From a bacterium (lineage in GTDB: Bacteria > Verrucomicrobiota > Verrucomicrobiia > Verrucomicrobiales > Akkermansiaceae): 64,000 bases of DNA. The notes under the pieces were generated by a model that saw nothing but the letters and a program-made list of their open reading frames with translations, made no database searches and was not told where the DNA came from. A program made the translations under genes and the position numbers. Location: positions 19,452-83,451 of the forward strand of contig JAAEZT010000001.1 of NCBI GenBank assembly GCA_018222765.1, given 5' to 3'. Positions 53,637-61,846 of this stretch are shown here, piece after piece; position 1 is the stretch's first letter, and each line of letters starts with the position of its first letter.

Positions 53637-54698
53637 ATGGCAGGAGTAAACCAACAAGAGATCGCGGATCATCTCGGACTTTCGAAAGCAACTGTATCGA
53701 GATGTTTCACCAATCACGCCGGCATCAGCGCCGTCACCCGCGCCAAGGTTTTCCAACTGGCCGCGGAGCTTGGCTACACTCACCTGGAGAGCCGCAGCAA
53801 AAAGGCTCAGAAAAAAGCCAAGAGGAACCCCACCAATTTTTCAGTCCTGATCTGCACCGATACGGACGAGTATTTTCGCGAGGACTACGAAAGCCCCGGA
53901 GAGCAGATCCTGGCCGGAGTCTCTGAGTATGCCCAACTCAACAACGCCCAGGTCGATGTGCATTTCATCCCACCCGATGTCAGCGGAATCGACGATCCAG
54001 CTCTCAGAAAAATCAAAGGCCTCAAGGACCGACAGTCCCGGGGAATCCTCCTAATCTACCCTTTTCCTTCCCCCATTATCGACGAACTTTCGGTGCGCTT
54101 TCCGCTTATCTCCCTGATAGACCAGGTTCAACAGCACAGCATCGACTGTGTCGACGTCGACCACTTCGACGGCATCTCCACCGTCGTAGACCATCTTGTC
54201 GAGCAAGGCCACGAACGAATCGGGTTTTACACCAGAGCCTATCCTGTCGACGCCAGTTGGTCCTTCCGACGCTACAGTGCCTTCCTTGAAAAAATGGCCC
54301 GCCTAAAACTCAAGGTAACTCAAAAGGACATCATTGGCATTCATCCCCGAGCTTTCTCCGATGTCGCCAAGGGAATCGAAGAAGCCGCTGAACGCACCCG
54401 CCAAGGTGTGACCGCCTGGGTGTGTGCAGCCGACCATCAGGCCTACGATCTCATCAACGACTTCAAAAAGCGCGGACTCAAGGCTCCCAAGGACGTCTCC
54501 GTCACCGGATTCGATGGTATCCAGCAACCCGGAGCCACCTCCTCGCTAACCACGATTAAAATCCCCTTCCGCTCCATCGGGATGACCGGAGCGGAACGAC
54601 TCGCCACCAGAATACGTAAACGCTTTGGCGAAAAACAACACATCTACATCGCCGGTGACCTCCGAGAGGGCAAATCAGTGGGACCTCCGAGAGCCTAG
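53637..54698 (+). CDS. LacI-family transcriptional regulator
   Basis: A 353-aa regulator. The helix-turn-helix is at residues 5-25 (NQQEIADHLGLSKATVSRCF), followed by the VFQLAAELGY segment that leads to the hinge. A basic linker (SRSKKAQKKAKRN) then precedes the periplasmic-binding-protein-like effector domain (about 65-340; DFDGIQQPGATS-type end, GERL-like SIGMTGAERLATRI). Compared with classical LacI proteins the hinge helix is unusually lysine-rich. Position between GH81 and the symporter/phosphorylase-like operon suggests it senses a glucan-derived sugar and controls this locus, probably through the 17-bp elements. The stop overlaps the convergent symporter stop by 4 bases. Confidence 0.92.
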   Translation: MAGVNQQEIADHLGLSKATVSRCFTNHAGISAVTRAKVFQLAAELGYTHLESRSKKAQKKAKRNPTNFSVLICTDTDEYFREDYESPGEQILAGVSEYAQLNNAQVDVHFIPPDVSGIDDPALRKIKGLKDRQSRGILLIYPFPSPIIDELSVRFPLISLIDQVQQHSIDCVDVDHFDGISTVVDHLVEQGHERIGFYTRAYPVDASWSFRRYSAFLEKMARLKLKVTQKDIIGIHPRAFSDVAKGIEEAAERTRQGVTAWVCAADHQAYDLINDFKKRGLKAPKDVSVTGFDGIQQPGATSSLTTIKIPFRSIGMTGAERLATRIRKRFGEKQHIYIAGDLREGKSVGPPRA

Positions 54699-56074
54699 CT
54701 TGCCTTGCGTCGCGCTTCGAGCTCCTCGGCGATCTCGTCGACTTGATTATCAGTGAGGGGATACCAGAACAGCGCGATACCCGAGAGAATCGTTAGCACG
54801 CCGGGAAATACCGAGAACATAAGCAGGATTCCATTCGCAGAAGTTTCCGACTGTACTTCATTGGCAACATATCCGTAGTATGCCAGCAGGATTCCCACCA
54901 TCGAGCCGCCGACGGCGAGGCCAACTTTTTGAACAAACATCGCGATGGAAAAGGTCAACGCGGTAATTCGGCGACCAAACTTCCACTCTCCGTAATCAAC
55001 AACATCGGTATAGATCGCCCAGACCAGCACTGGCATCGGTCCAGCTACAAAGGCTGAAAAAATATTCAGCCAAAATACCGCTTCGAAGTTGCTCGCAGGG
55101 ACAAAATAAAAGGCAATCACCGAAAAGGCATTCAACATCGTCATTCCAATCAGGGCATTCCTCTTCCCAAAACGCTTCTTGAGTGGCTGGGTCATCAGAA
55201 TTCCGATCAACAAAGCGATCGGAGCTGTTGAATAGAAAATGGAAATTCGATCCAATCCCAGCATATAGGTGTCACTACTGTAATTGGCGATATACTTTAA
55301 ATACGGATAGGTAATTCCCCACCGCAATCCCGAAAATGTCAGGGTGATAAAAGCAACCACCAACATCACAACCAAGGGTCTGTTTTGAGCCAAAAATACG
55401 ACATCCTTCCCAAAATGTGACCGCTCTTCTTTGGGAGGGGTAATACGCTCCCGAGTGGTGGCGAAGGTATACAAAAATAAGATCGTCGCCATGGCCGCAA
55501 AAACCCCCATGGCAACCCGCCAGGCATCAGGATTATCCCGACCCCCGAATTTATAAAGCATCGGAAATAGAGCTAAACCGATGATCACCTGCGCGGAGAA
55601 AGCTCCTGCAAATCGAAATTTCGAGAGCGATGTCCGCTCTTCGGGATCCGAAGTAATGGTTCCCATCATAGCTGAATAAGGCACATTAATCGCGGTGTAG
55701 ACTGTCATCAGGGCGATATAAGTGACATACGCAAAAATCAGCTTTCCGGCAGGATCCAAATCCGGACCTAAAAATGTCAGGTATCCAATCAATCCATATG
55801 GGATCGCAATCCATAGCAAATATGGCCGGTATCTGCCAAATCGAGTCTTCGTGCGATCAGCCAATCCACCCATAAGAGGGTCAGAGATGGCATCCCAAAT
55901 TCGAGCCACCAAATACAAGGTGCCCACCGCAAGAGGATCCAAGCCCATCACGTCGGTAAAGTAGGTAATGAGAAACGCGTTCACGATGTGGAACACGAAG
56001 TTCGACGCGGTATCCCCGAGTCCGTAGCCGATTTTCTCTTTTACGGAGAGCTTGTTGGAAGATTGAGAAGTCAT
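54695..56074 (-). CDS. GPH-family sugar:cation symporter (MelB-like)
   Basis: A 459-aa inner-membrane protein with about 12 hydrophobic segments. Glycoside-pentoside-hexuronide family features are KIGYGLGDTASNFVF at the start, ARIWDAISDPLMGGLADRT with the cation-site Asp residues, then RFGRYRPYLLW and NVPYSAMMGTIT. It should import a glycoside with Na+ or H+. Twelve bases after the phosphorylase-like gene on the same strand, so they form an operon. I infer the substrate is a beta-1,3-gluco-oligosaccharide. The C-terminus is a charged cytoplasmic tail (EELEARRKAS). Confidence 0.93.
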   Translation of the reverse strand: MTSQSSNKLSVKEKIGYGLGDTASNFVFHIVNAFLITYFTDVMGLDPLAVGTLYLVARIWDAISDPLMGGLADRTKTRFGRYRPYLLWIAIPYGLIGYLTFLGPDLDPAGKLIFAYVTYIALMTVYTAINVPYSAMMGTITSDPEERTSLSKFRFAGAFSAQVIIGLALFPMLYKFGGRDNPDAWRVAMGVFAAMATILFLYTFATTRERITPPKEERSHFGKDVVFLAQNRPLVVMLVVAFITLTFSGLRWGITYPYLKYIANYSSDTYMLGLDRISIFYSTAPIALLIGILMTQPLKKRFGKRNALIGMTMLNAFSVIAFYFVPASNFEAVFWLNIFSAFVAGPMPVLVWAIYTDVVDYGEWKFGRRITALTFSIAMFVQKVGLAVGGSMVGILLAYYGYVANEVQSETSANGILLMFSVFPGVLTILSGIALFWYPLTDNQVDEIAEELEARRKAS

Positions 56075-56085
56075 ATTTTTTTAGG

Positions 56086-59000
56086 TTAGTAGATCAGCCA
56101 GCTTGCTGGCACTTGCACGTCGATGGATGAAATTTTACCAGAGCGGCTAAGGATTTCCGAACTTGTTTCGTAGTCTAGAATACCGTCGAACGCTTTTTCT
56201 TCGCCGGTGGAATATCGCACCCTCACGATTGCGGTATCAGCGCTTGTGTTGCGATGGTAGGTCACGGCTGTTCCCGCAAATGTAAACGAGATGACACCAG
56301 CCGGAATTGCTGCCTGATCGGGTCTGGCGTCAAGACCCTCAAATTCAGAATTCCTCAAAAGACGAGGCCGGAAAGCCAGCTGCCCCTCGATAAAGTCTAC
56401 GCCCAACTCACCGAGTCGGCACAAGATCCCCTCTTTCACCTGACCTGTCAAACCGGGCTGTTGCGCCCCGGCTTGACCAGAACTGTGGGAGTAGGGTTCG
56501 GCTGGGAAGGCACCGTATTGTCGGGGAGATTGACGATAGCCCAATCCGGCTTGCACTGAAAAGTAGGCCCCCGCAAATCGACGAAGTGTCTCGGCGTCCA
56601 CCCCTTCCTCCATAGCCTCAAGAGTCACTTCCTGGGCGGCGACCATCAGCTTGGAAACCATGTGCCAATAGACACATCCCAGGCCCTCGTATCCGAACAT
56701 CGAACCGCTTCGGCCGGTGAACATTTGATGCTGAAAGACACTTTCATAGAGCACTTCGATTTCGATTCGGTCTTCAGAAGAAAGTCCCTCAATGGCATTC
56801 ATCGCGTCAGTCAATTCGTAGCCATTTGTCAAGGAATGATGGAAACGATAACCTCCCTCCGGATCTCTCACCACGAGACGCTCATCTTCGTTCACGATCA
56901 TCTCAGCGAGCGCCTCCACCTTCGTCACCTGATCTTCGCCAAGGTGATTTATTTCCATGAATCGGGGCAACTCACGATCAGGATAAAGCAAATAGGTTGG
57001 ATGACGTTGTGAACGAAGGTCACTCGAAGGAAGGGCTTCAAGCAAAGCCAGGGACTCATCAGAATCAAGACATCCGGAACTCAAAATAGCAACCTGCCCT
57101 TCCAGCATTACCGGAAGACGACGGAGTCCCATCGTCTTTTCCTCACGCCCAATCTCAAGGACATTGTATGCATGCCACAGTCCATCCTTACGCTGATTGC
57201 TCTGCAAGACCTGCTCGATCGCACCCTGAGAATGATCCAGAAACTCTCGCACTGAATTCGCCGCATAGGACACCGGTTCCTGATCTTTCGGATGAACAAC
57301 CTCGTTACGATATTGCTCAAGGGCGAGGCCTACTTCCTCCACGAGAGAATAAACTCCCTCTTGGTTATTAAAATCCTGTTTCTGCCATCCCGCACCGGAA
57401 AAGGCTTTGCTCATCGCCTGAATCAAACGCACCAATGGGCGGGAAATGAAGAGTTCATCCGGGCTTCCTTCGCCCAGCAGATCCTTGAGAAATTTCACAT
57501 AGCGCATGAGGTATCCCGCAGTCACCACCGAAAGGCCACATCCTGCGAGAGCATTGTTGGCATCATTCCATTCGGGCTTCTGGGTATTCATCCAGACTCC
57601 ACCTCCGGGAACAAGGTTCGCCAGCTTTACGAGCGCCGGAATAAGAAGCTTTTCCGTCAAAGTCGCCCTCACCAATTCCCCCGATGAATTTCTCAGCAAA
57701 AGCCCATCGGCTCCGACTTTCTCTCTCAAGGCCATCAACTTGTGATGACGCTCGACATCGAACTCCACCGTGTCGCGTGGATCAGCCACGATGTTGGCCC
57801 AAGACTTCAGTCGATAAGGCACATCAGCAAAAACATAAGCCGGGGTATTCAAGCGCTCCGCCAATCGATCAGGTCGAATTTTGGCTTCCAGTTCGAGGAG
57901 CTTGAGCAAGTAAATGATCTGATGATCACCCCAATAACCAATCGAGACCCAGGGGTCATCCTCATCCGGGGCTTCCCAATCAATCCCCTTTGAAGTAATC
58001 CGGTACGGATTATATCCGTCGATCGTAGAGGCATTGAGAAACTTGGAGATGAACCCATCGACAAAATCGGGATAACTCCAGGCAAGGGCTTCCCAGTTTT
58101 GGAAGATGTCGCGCCAGTTCCCCTCAAAATGATGCACCGCTTCTCCCGCCTCATCCTTCACGCGGATATCAAAGCGGTTCCAAGGTCGGCTGGGGTCGCC
58201 ATGTCGACGACTCAACACGAGAGGCAAATATTCTTCTGCCAAACGAATCAAATCGGCATCACCTAGTGAAGAAGCCAGCTTCAACAACTGACTCCGCTCA
58301 AGCACATCGGGTAAGTCATTCAACGCTTCACCATGCAACTCGATCAACTTTCCATGATGCACTCCGAGGTAACTTAAAAACTGCTCTTTACGAAAGGTCG
58401 TTCCCTTCTCGGGAACACCTCCCCGCAGGACATTACAGAGAACATTGTAGTAGTGATAAAGCGCGGCATCCCGGTCGGCGGTTTGTTGAAAACCATCTGA
58501 AGAAGCCACAACCTCCCGTAAACTTTCACGCCCTTCCCGCAAATCAGATTCCAACCCCGCACACAAGTGATCGGGGTCCGCCAGACTCTGCCTTAGTTCC
58601 GCAATTTCGATCTGGGTCTGCTCAATCTCTGCCACCATCATCCACTCACGGGACTCGCCTGGCGCGAGAGTCAATTCATCCGCTAAAAACAAACCACCTC
58701 TCTTGGCACGCACCCGGTCAGGAGTCGCAGGAGACTTGCCCTGCAAAAACTTTTCGGCATCCCGACGACAGAGAAAGCGTTGCGCTTCCTCTAAACCCTG
58801 CGTCCACACCGTGGTGGCCCGGAGACACTCCAGAGGGATTGGCGCGTCTACAATCCCCGACGCCAATCGATGCACGAGTAAGCGCCCGTCGCATTCCAAT
58901 TCGCTCATCTTATAAGCATCGGCCAAGCAGCTGTATTCCAACTGCATCCGGCTATCGATACCGGACGGAAGAAAATTGTCCAAGCCATCAACGAGCTTCA

Positions 59001-59514
59001 TCGACCTTACTTCATCTCCTTCGTTGCTGATTTTGACTTTTCGAACAAAGCCGAAGCGATCCGAGAGCATCCAGCGATAACTCACGCGCAAGCCCAGATC
59101 CTCGTGAACCTCATCGAACATCAACTCATCGCCCAGAGCACTCTTCAAGAGACGTCGTTTGATCGGCGCCAATTGCGCAATCGAGGGACGAAAAGGATTC
59201 CAAAGCTGACCTTCGGTAGCAATCGCAGTCCAAGGTCCGGTGTTGTTCCAGTTATCGATAATCTTATCGACGGTGTAGTAGGGAAAGAGAGCCGACTCTG
59301 GCGAGCGCCTTCCTGCACAAGGGGCTCCATCACTACTACAGAAAAACCACTGCTCCCCTGCACTGACGATATTGAGAAAGAAAGGATCAAACGACTCCAT
59401 GCCGTCAATCACCACATATTCCCGCCCCGATTCCACAACCCACTGATTGGCAGCCGAAAAGTCTGCCTCGGGAACTATCTTGTCAGAAGATTTCATCTCT
59501 GTCGTCGTCATCAC
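56086..59514 (-). CDS. GH94-like protein, candidate beta-1,3-glucan phosphorylase
   Basis: An 1142-aa protein without a signal peptide, so presumably cytoplasmic. The N-terminal part (residues about 45-320) is beta-rich with GRRSPESALFPYYTVDKI, a form seen at the start of GH94/GH149/GH161-type phosphorylases. The middle part is all-alpha and includes WEALAWSYP, then EWNDANNALAG near residue 655, where the DWND-like motif of GH94 carries the catalytic Asp. The end has SSGQAGAQQPGLTGQVKEGI and GELGVDFIEG. Length and neighbours (GH81, GPH symporter) fit a beta-1,3-oligoglucan phosphorylase of the GH149 or GH161 type, but family membership cannot be decided here. Promoter region with the operator copy lies at 59515-59704. 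Confidence 0.75.
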   Translation of the reverse strand: MMTTTEMKSSDKIVPEADFSAANQWVVESGREYVVIDGMESFDPFFLNIVSAGEQWFFCSSDGAPCAGRRSPESALFPYYTVDKIIDNWNNTGPWTAIATEGQLWNPFRPSIAQLAPIKRRLLKSALGDELMFDEVHEDLGLRVSYRWMLSDRFGFVRKVKISNEGDEVRSMKLVDGLDNFLPSGIDSRMQLEYSCLADAYKMSELECDGRLLVHRLASGIVDAPIPLECLRATTVWTQGLEEAQRFLCRRDAEKFLQGKSPATPDRVRAKRGGLFLADELTLAPGESREWMMVAEIEQTQIEIAELRQSLADPDHLCAGLESDLREGRESLREVVASSDGFQQTADRDAALYHYYNVLCNVLRGGVPEKGTTFRKEQFLSYLGVHHGKLIELHGEALNDLPDVLERSQLLKLASSLGDADLIRLAEEYLPLVLSRRHGDPSRPWNRFDIRVKDEAGEAVHHFEGNWRDIFQNWEALAWSYPDFVDGFISKFLNASTIDGYNPYRITSKGIDWEAPDEDDPWVSIGYWGDHQIIYLLKLLELEAKIRPDRLAERLNTPAYVFADVPYRLKSWANIVADPRDTVEFDVERHHKLMALREKVGADGLLLRNSSGELVRATLTEKLLIPALVKLANLVPGGGVWMNTQKPEWNDANNALAGCGLSVVTAGYLMRYVKFLKDLLGEGSPDELFISRPLVRLIQAMSKAFSGAGWQKQDFNNQEGVYSLVEEVGLALEQYRNEVVHPKDQEPVSYAANSVREFLDHSQGAIEQVLQSNQRKDGLWHAYNVLEIGREEKTMGLRRLPVMLEGQVAILSSGCLDSDESLALLEALPSSDLRSQRHPTYLLYPDRELPRFMEINHLGEDQVTKVEALAEMIVNEDERLVVRDPEGGYRFHHSLTNGYELTDAMNAIEGLSSEDRIEIEVLYESVFQHQMFTGRSGSMFGYEGLGCVYWHMVSKLMVAAQEVTLEAMEEGVDAETLRRFAGAYFSVQAGLGYRQSPRQYGAFPAEPYSHSSGQAGAQQPGLTGQVKEGILCRLGELGVDFIEGQLAFRPRLLRNSEFEGLDARPDQAAIPAGVISFTFAGTAVTYHRNTSADTAIVRVRYSTGEEKAFDGILDYETSSEILSRSGKISSIDVQVPASWLIY

Positions 59515-59560
59515 TCTTCACTTTACTTGAACCATCGGGACCAAAGGTCTCGCTGAAATC

Positions 59561-59577
59561 ATGTAACTTTATGCAAC
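59561..59577 (+). promoter_or_regulatory. 17-bp repeat element, copy 2
   Basis: ATGTAACTTTATGCAAC, 47 bases upstream of the phosphorylase-like start on the divergent side. One arm has T for C (ATGTAA). Inferred operator for the symporter/phosphorylase operon. Confidence 0.6.
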
Positions 59578-59629
59578 AGTAGAGCGATGAGGCACAACGG
59601 CAAGCGCAAAACAGCCACTTGGACTTATA

Positions 59630-59646
59630 ATGCAATTTAATGCAAT
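59630..59646 (+). promoter_or_regulatory. 17-bp repeat element, copy 3
   Basis: ATGCAATTTAATGCAAT, 59 bases upstream of the binding-protein start; a further TTGCAATG follows at 59653-59660. Inferred operator of the binding-protein gene. Shares the 12-mer TGCAATTTAATG with copy 4. Confidence 0.6.
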
Positions 59647-59704
59647 AACCACTTGCAATGTTTCGAACATCGCGCAAGTTCCAACTCCAACTTATCAACG
59701 AACC

Positions 59705-61681
59705 ATGAAATATCTTATCTATCCGAACCTCATTCTCAGTCTTGGTCTCGGCGCCAAGGCCGACCTTTTCCCCAACGGGGATTTTGCCACTGGAAATGAC
59801 GGAACTTGGGAAGAAGCCTCAGGCGCAGGAACTTACGTCTACGACTACCCCGCCACCGGCGGAAACAACGATCAATACGGCGTCATCGACCACACCGCCA
59901 ATGACGGAGGATATGGAATCTGGGTGGCAAACGGCGGAGGCATTCTCACTTTGGCTTCTCTCGGACTCACCGCAGGAGAGTCTTACAACTTCACCCAAGA
60001 CATGATTCTGCTCGGTGGCGCCAATATTGGCGGCTTCAAGTTGGACTTCTTTAATGGACCCGACGGAGCAGGCTCAACCGGAGACATTCGTATCGACAAA
60101 ATCGGTGATGGTTCGACTTGGGAAACCTACACCTACGCCATCACCATTCCCAGCGGAGTGGACGGCATCAAGGCGGTTCCTCTTTGGGGGGTCGGTTCGG
60201 TTGTGGGCTACGACAATATCGGATTTGATCCAAACCCAATCGTCACCCTCCCCATCCCTAACAGCGACTTCGAGAGCGGATCAATAAGTTGGCTCGAACT
60301 CAAGGGGGGCGCAGCCACTTTTAGCTATCCTTCAATCGAAGGAAATCCCGACGGATACGGCCTTATTGAAAATGACACCAACTGGGCCATCTGGGTCGCC
60401 AATGGAGGCTCTCCCATCACCCTCGATGCCTTGGGCATCAATTCAGGCGACATCGTGACCTTCCAACAGGACATGAGAATTTTCTCAGGCGCCGATATCG
60501 GCACTCTTAAAATCGAGTTCCTCAACGGAGACACGTTCCTCAGTGACTCCGGCGAAGACCGCCCCGACATCATTGGTGATGGATCGTCCTGGGAAACCTA
60601 TTCCTTCCCGGTTACAATTCCTGACGATGCAGATCGCGTCAAAATCGTTCCTGTTGCCGGAGCCAACTCCTCGGTTGGTTTTGACAACATCACCTTCACC
60701 ACCAGCCCCCCTCCCCCGGCACCCGGTGAGTTGACCAGCCCTGAAATTGTCAATGGAACCATCGTCGAGTGGATCGCCAACGATGACCAAAAAATCCATC
60801 AACCCCAATTTTCCCGGGATGAAGTGACCTGGACCAACTTCGGAACACCCATCGTAGGTGACTCCGTGCAGGAAGCCTTCGACCCGAATGGCGCGCCATT
60901 CTATCGCGTCGTCGTTTCCGAACCCGTCGCCGGCGAAGCTCTGATTAACGGAGATTTGGAATTGAGCAACTTCGGCGATCCCGCCTGTGCAGACTCCTGG
61001 AACTGCGTCGGAAGTCAGGCAGCGACCTTGATCACCACCGATTCATTTGGAGGTTCAAACTCACTCCGTCTTGCGGTGCAAAACGATGGCGGCGGCGCTC
61101 CTCAAACTTCTGAGATTCAACAAAACATCATTGACGTCGGAGGATCCATCACTCCCGGAGAAACCTACAACTTCTCCTTCAGAGCAAAGCAGATTTCCAG
61201 CGGCGTCAGCTACGTGCAAAACTTCCGTGTCCAGTGGTTGGCTGCTGGAGGAGCAGAAGTTCCCGGCGCTGCTCCCTTTGTCCCCTTCTCTGGTGGCGAT
61301 GGCACTTGGGACGAGATTACCCAGCTAAATCTCGTTGCCCCGCCAACCGCGGAAACTGCCTTGATTCAGATCTTCGGAGCAACCGGCGCTATCGCCGGAG
61401 AAGAAGCCAAAGGCGAAGTCTTGATCGATGAGCTCACACTCGCTCCGGCATCAACCACTCCCGACACCTTCCTCACCACCACCCAGGCCCCTGGCATCGG
61501 TATTCAATTCCCGACCAAGGCTGGAGTGAATTATCGTGTGGAAGAATCCGAAGATCTGGAGGAATTCTTCCCTCTCGGAGCTCCTTTGGTCGGAAACGGT
61601 GAAAATGCCGCTATCGGTGAGGATGACATTCAGGCATCCAAGTATTACCGCGTCATCGAAAACGCCATCATTCCAGAGTAA
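59705..61681 (+). CDS. Secreted protein of three carbohydrate-binding-like domains
   Basis: A 658-aa protein; ATG 59705 gives a signal peptide (MKYLIYPNLILSLGLGAKA), while the frame opens earlier at 59630 inside the operator. Residues about 20-175 and 180-340 are a tandem repeat of one domain: each has NGDF/NSDFESG, YGIWVANGG or WAIWVANGG, and a VGYDNI or VGFDNI end, as in CBM4/CBM16-like jelly-rolls. A linker with PPPPAPG follows. Then comes a third domain (about 425-620) starting NGDLELSNFGDP, of the CBM4_9-like type with DELTL near the end. There is no catalytic domain and no PEP-CTERM tail. Expected role: surface or periplasmic binding of glucan. Divergent from the phosphorylase operon. 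Confidence 0.8.
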   Translation: MKYLIYPNLILSLGLGAKADLFPNGDFATGNDGTWEEASGAGTYVYDYPATGGNNDQYGVIDHTANDGGYGIWVANGGGILTLASLGLTAGESYNFTQDMILLGGANIGGFKLDFFNGPDGAGSTGDIRIDKIGDGSTWETYTYAITIPSGVDGIKAVPLWGVGSVVGYDNIGFDPNPIVTLPIPNSDFESGSISWLELKGGAATFSYPSIEGNPDGYGLIENDTNWAIWVANGGSPITLDALGINSGDIVTFQQDMRIFSGADIGTLKIEFLNGDTFLSDSGEDRPDIIGDGSSWETYSFPVTIPDDADRVKIVPVAGANSSVGFDNITFTTSPPPPAPGELTSPEIVNGTIVEWIANDDQKIHQPQFSRDEVTWTNFGTPIVGDSVQEAFDPNGAPFYRVVVSEPVAGEALINGDLELSNFGDPACADSWNCVGSQAATLITTDSFGGSNSLRLAVQNDGGGAPQTSEIQQNIIDVGGSITPGETYNFSFRAKQISSGVSYVQNFRVQWLAAGGAEVPGAAPFVPFSGGDGTWDEITQLNLVAPPTAETALIQIFGATGAIAGEEAKGEVLIDELTLAPASTTPDTFLTTTQAPGIGIQFPTKAGVNYRVEESEDLEEFFPLGAPLVGNGENAAIGEDDIQASKYYRVIENAIIPE

Positions 61682-61694
61682 ATTTTGGACTCGT

Positions 61695-61711
61695 GCAATT
61701 TAATGTAACTT
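61695..61711 (+). promoter_or_regulatory. 17-bp repeat element, copy 4 (downstream of binding-protein gene)
   Basis: GTGCAATTTAATGTAAC, 14 bases after the binding-protein stop. No gene starts nearby on the plus strand, so its role is unclear: an orphan operator, a looping site, or one end of a direct repeat with copy 3. Confidence 0.5.
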
Positions 61712-61799
61712 TTCCCTTTCTCCCCAGCGATAAATTGATAAAAGGAGAGCCACACACGCAGAAAAGCCCGTAACGGTTTTCGCACACAACAACATCCAC

Positions 61800-61829
61800 A
61801 ACGGCAATATCTTTCGAGATATTGCCGTT
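61800..61829. terminator. Perfect hairpin between convergent genes
   Basis: AACGGCAATATCT and AGATATTGCCGTT are a 13-bp perfect stem with a TTCG-type loop. T runs are short on both strands, so termination is inferred from position between the convergent binding-protein and methyltransferase genes. Confidence 0.6.
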
Positions 61830-61846
61830 GCTGGCTTCCAGGGCGG

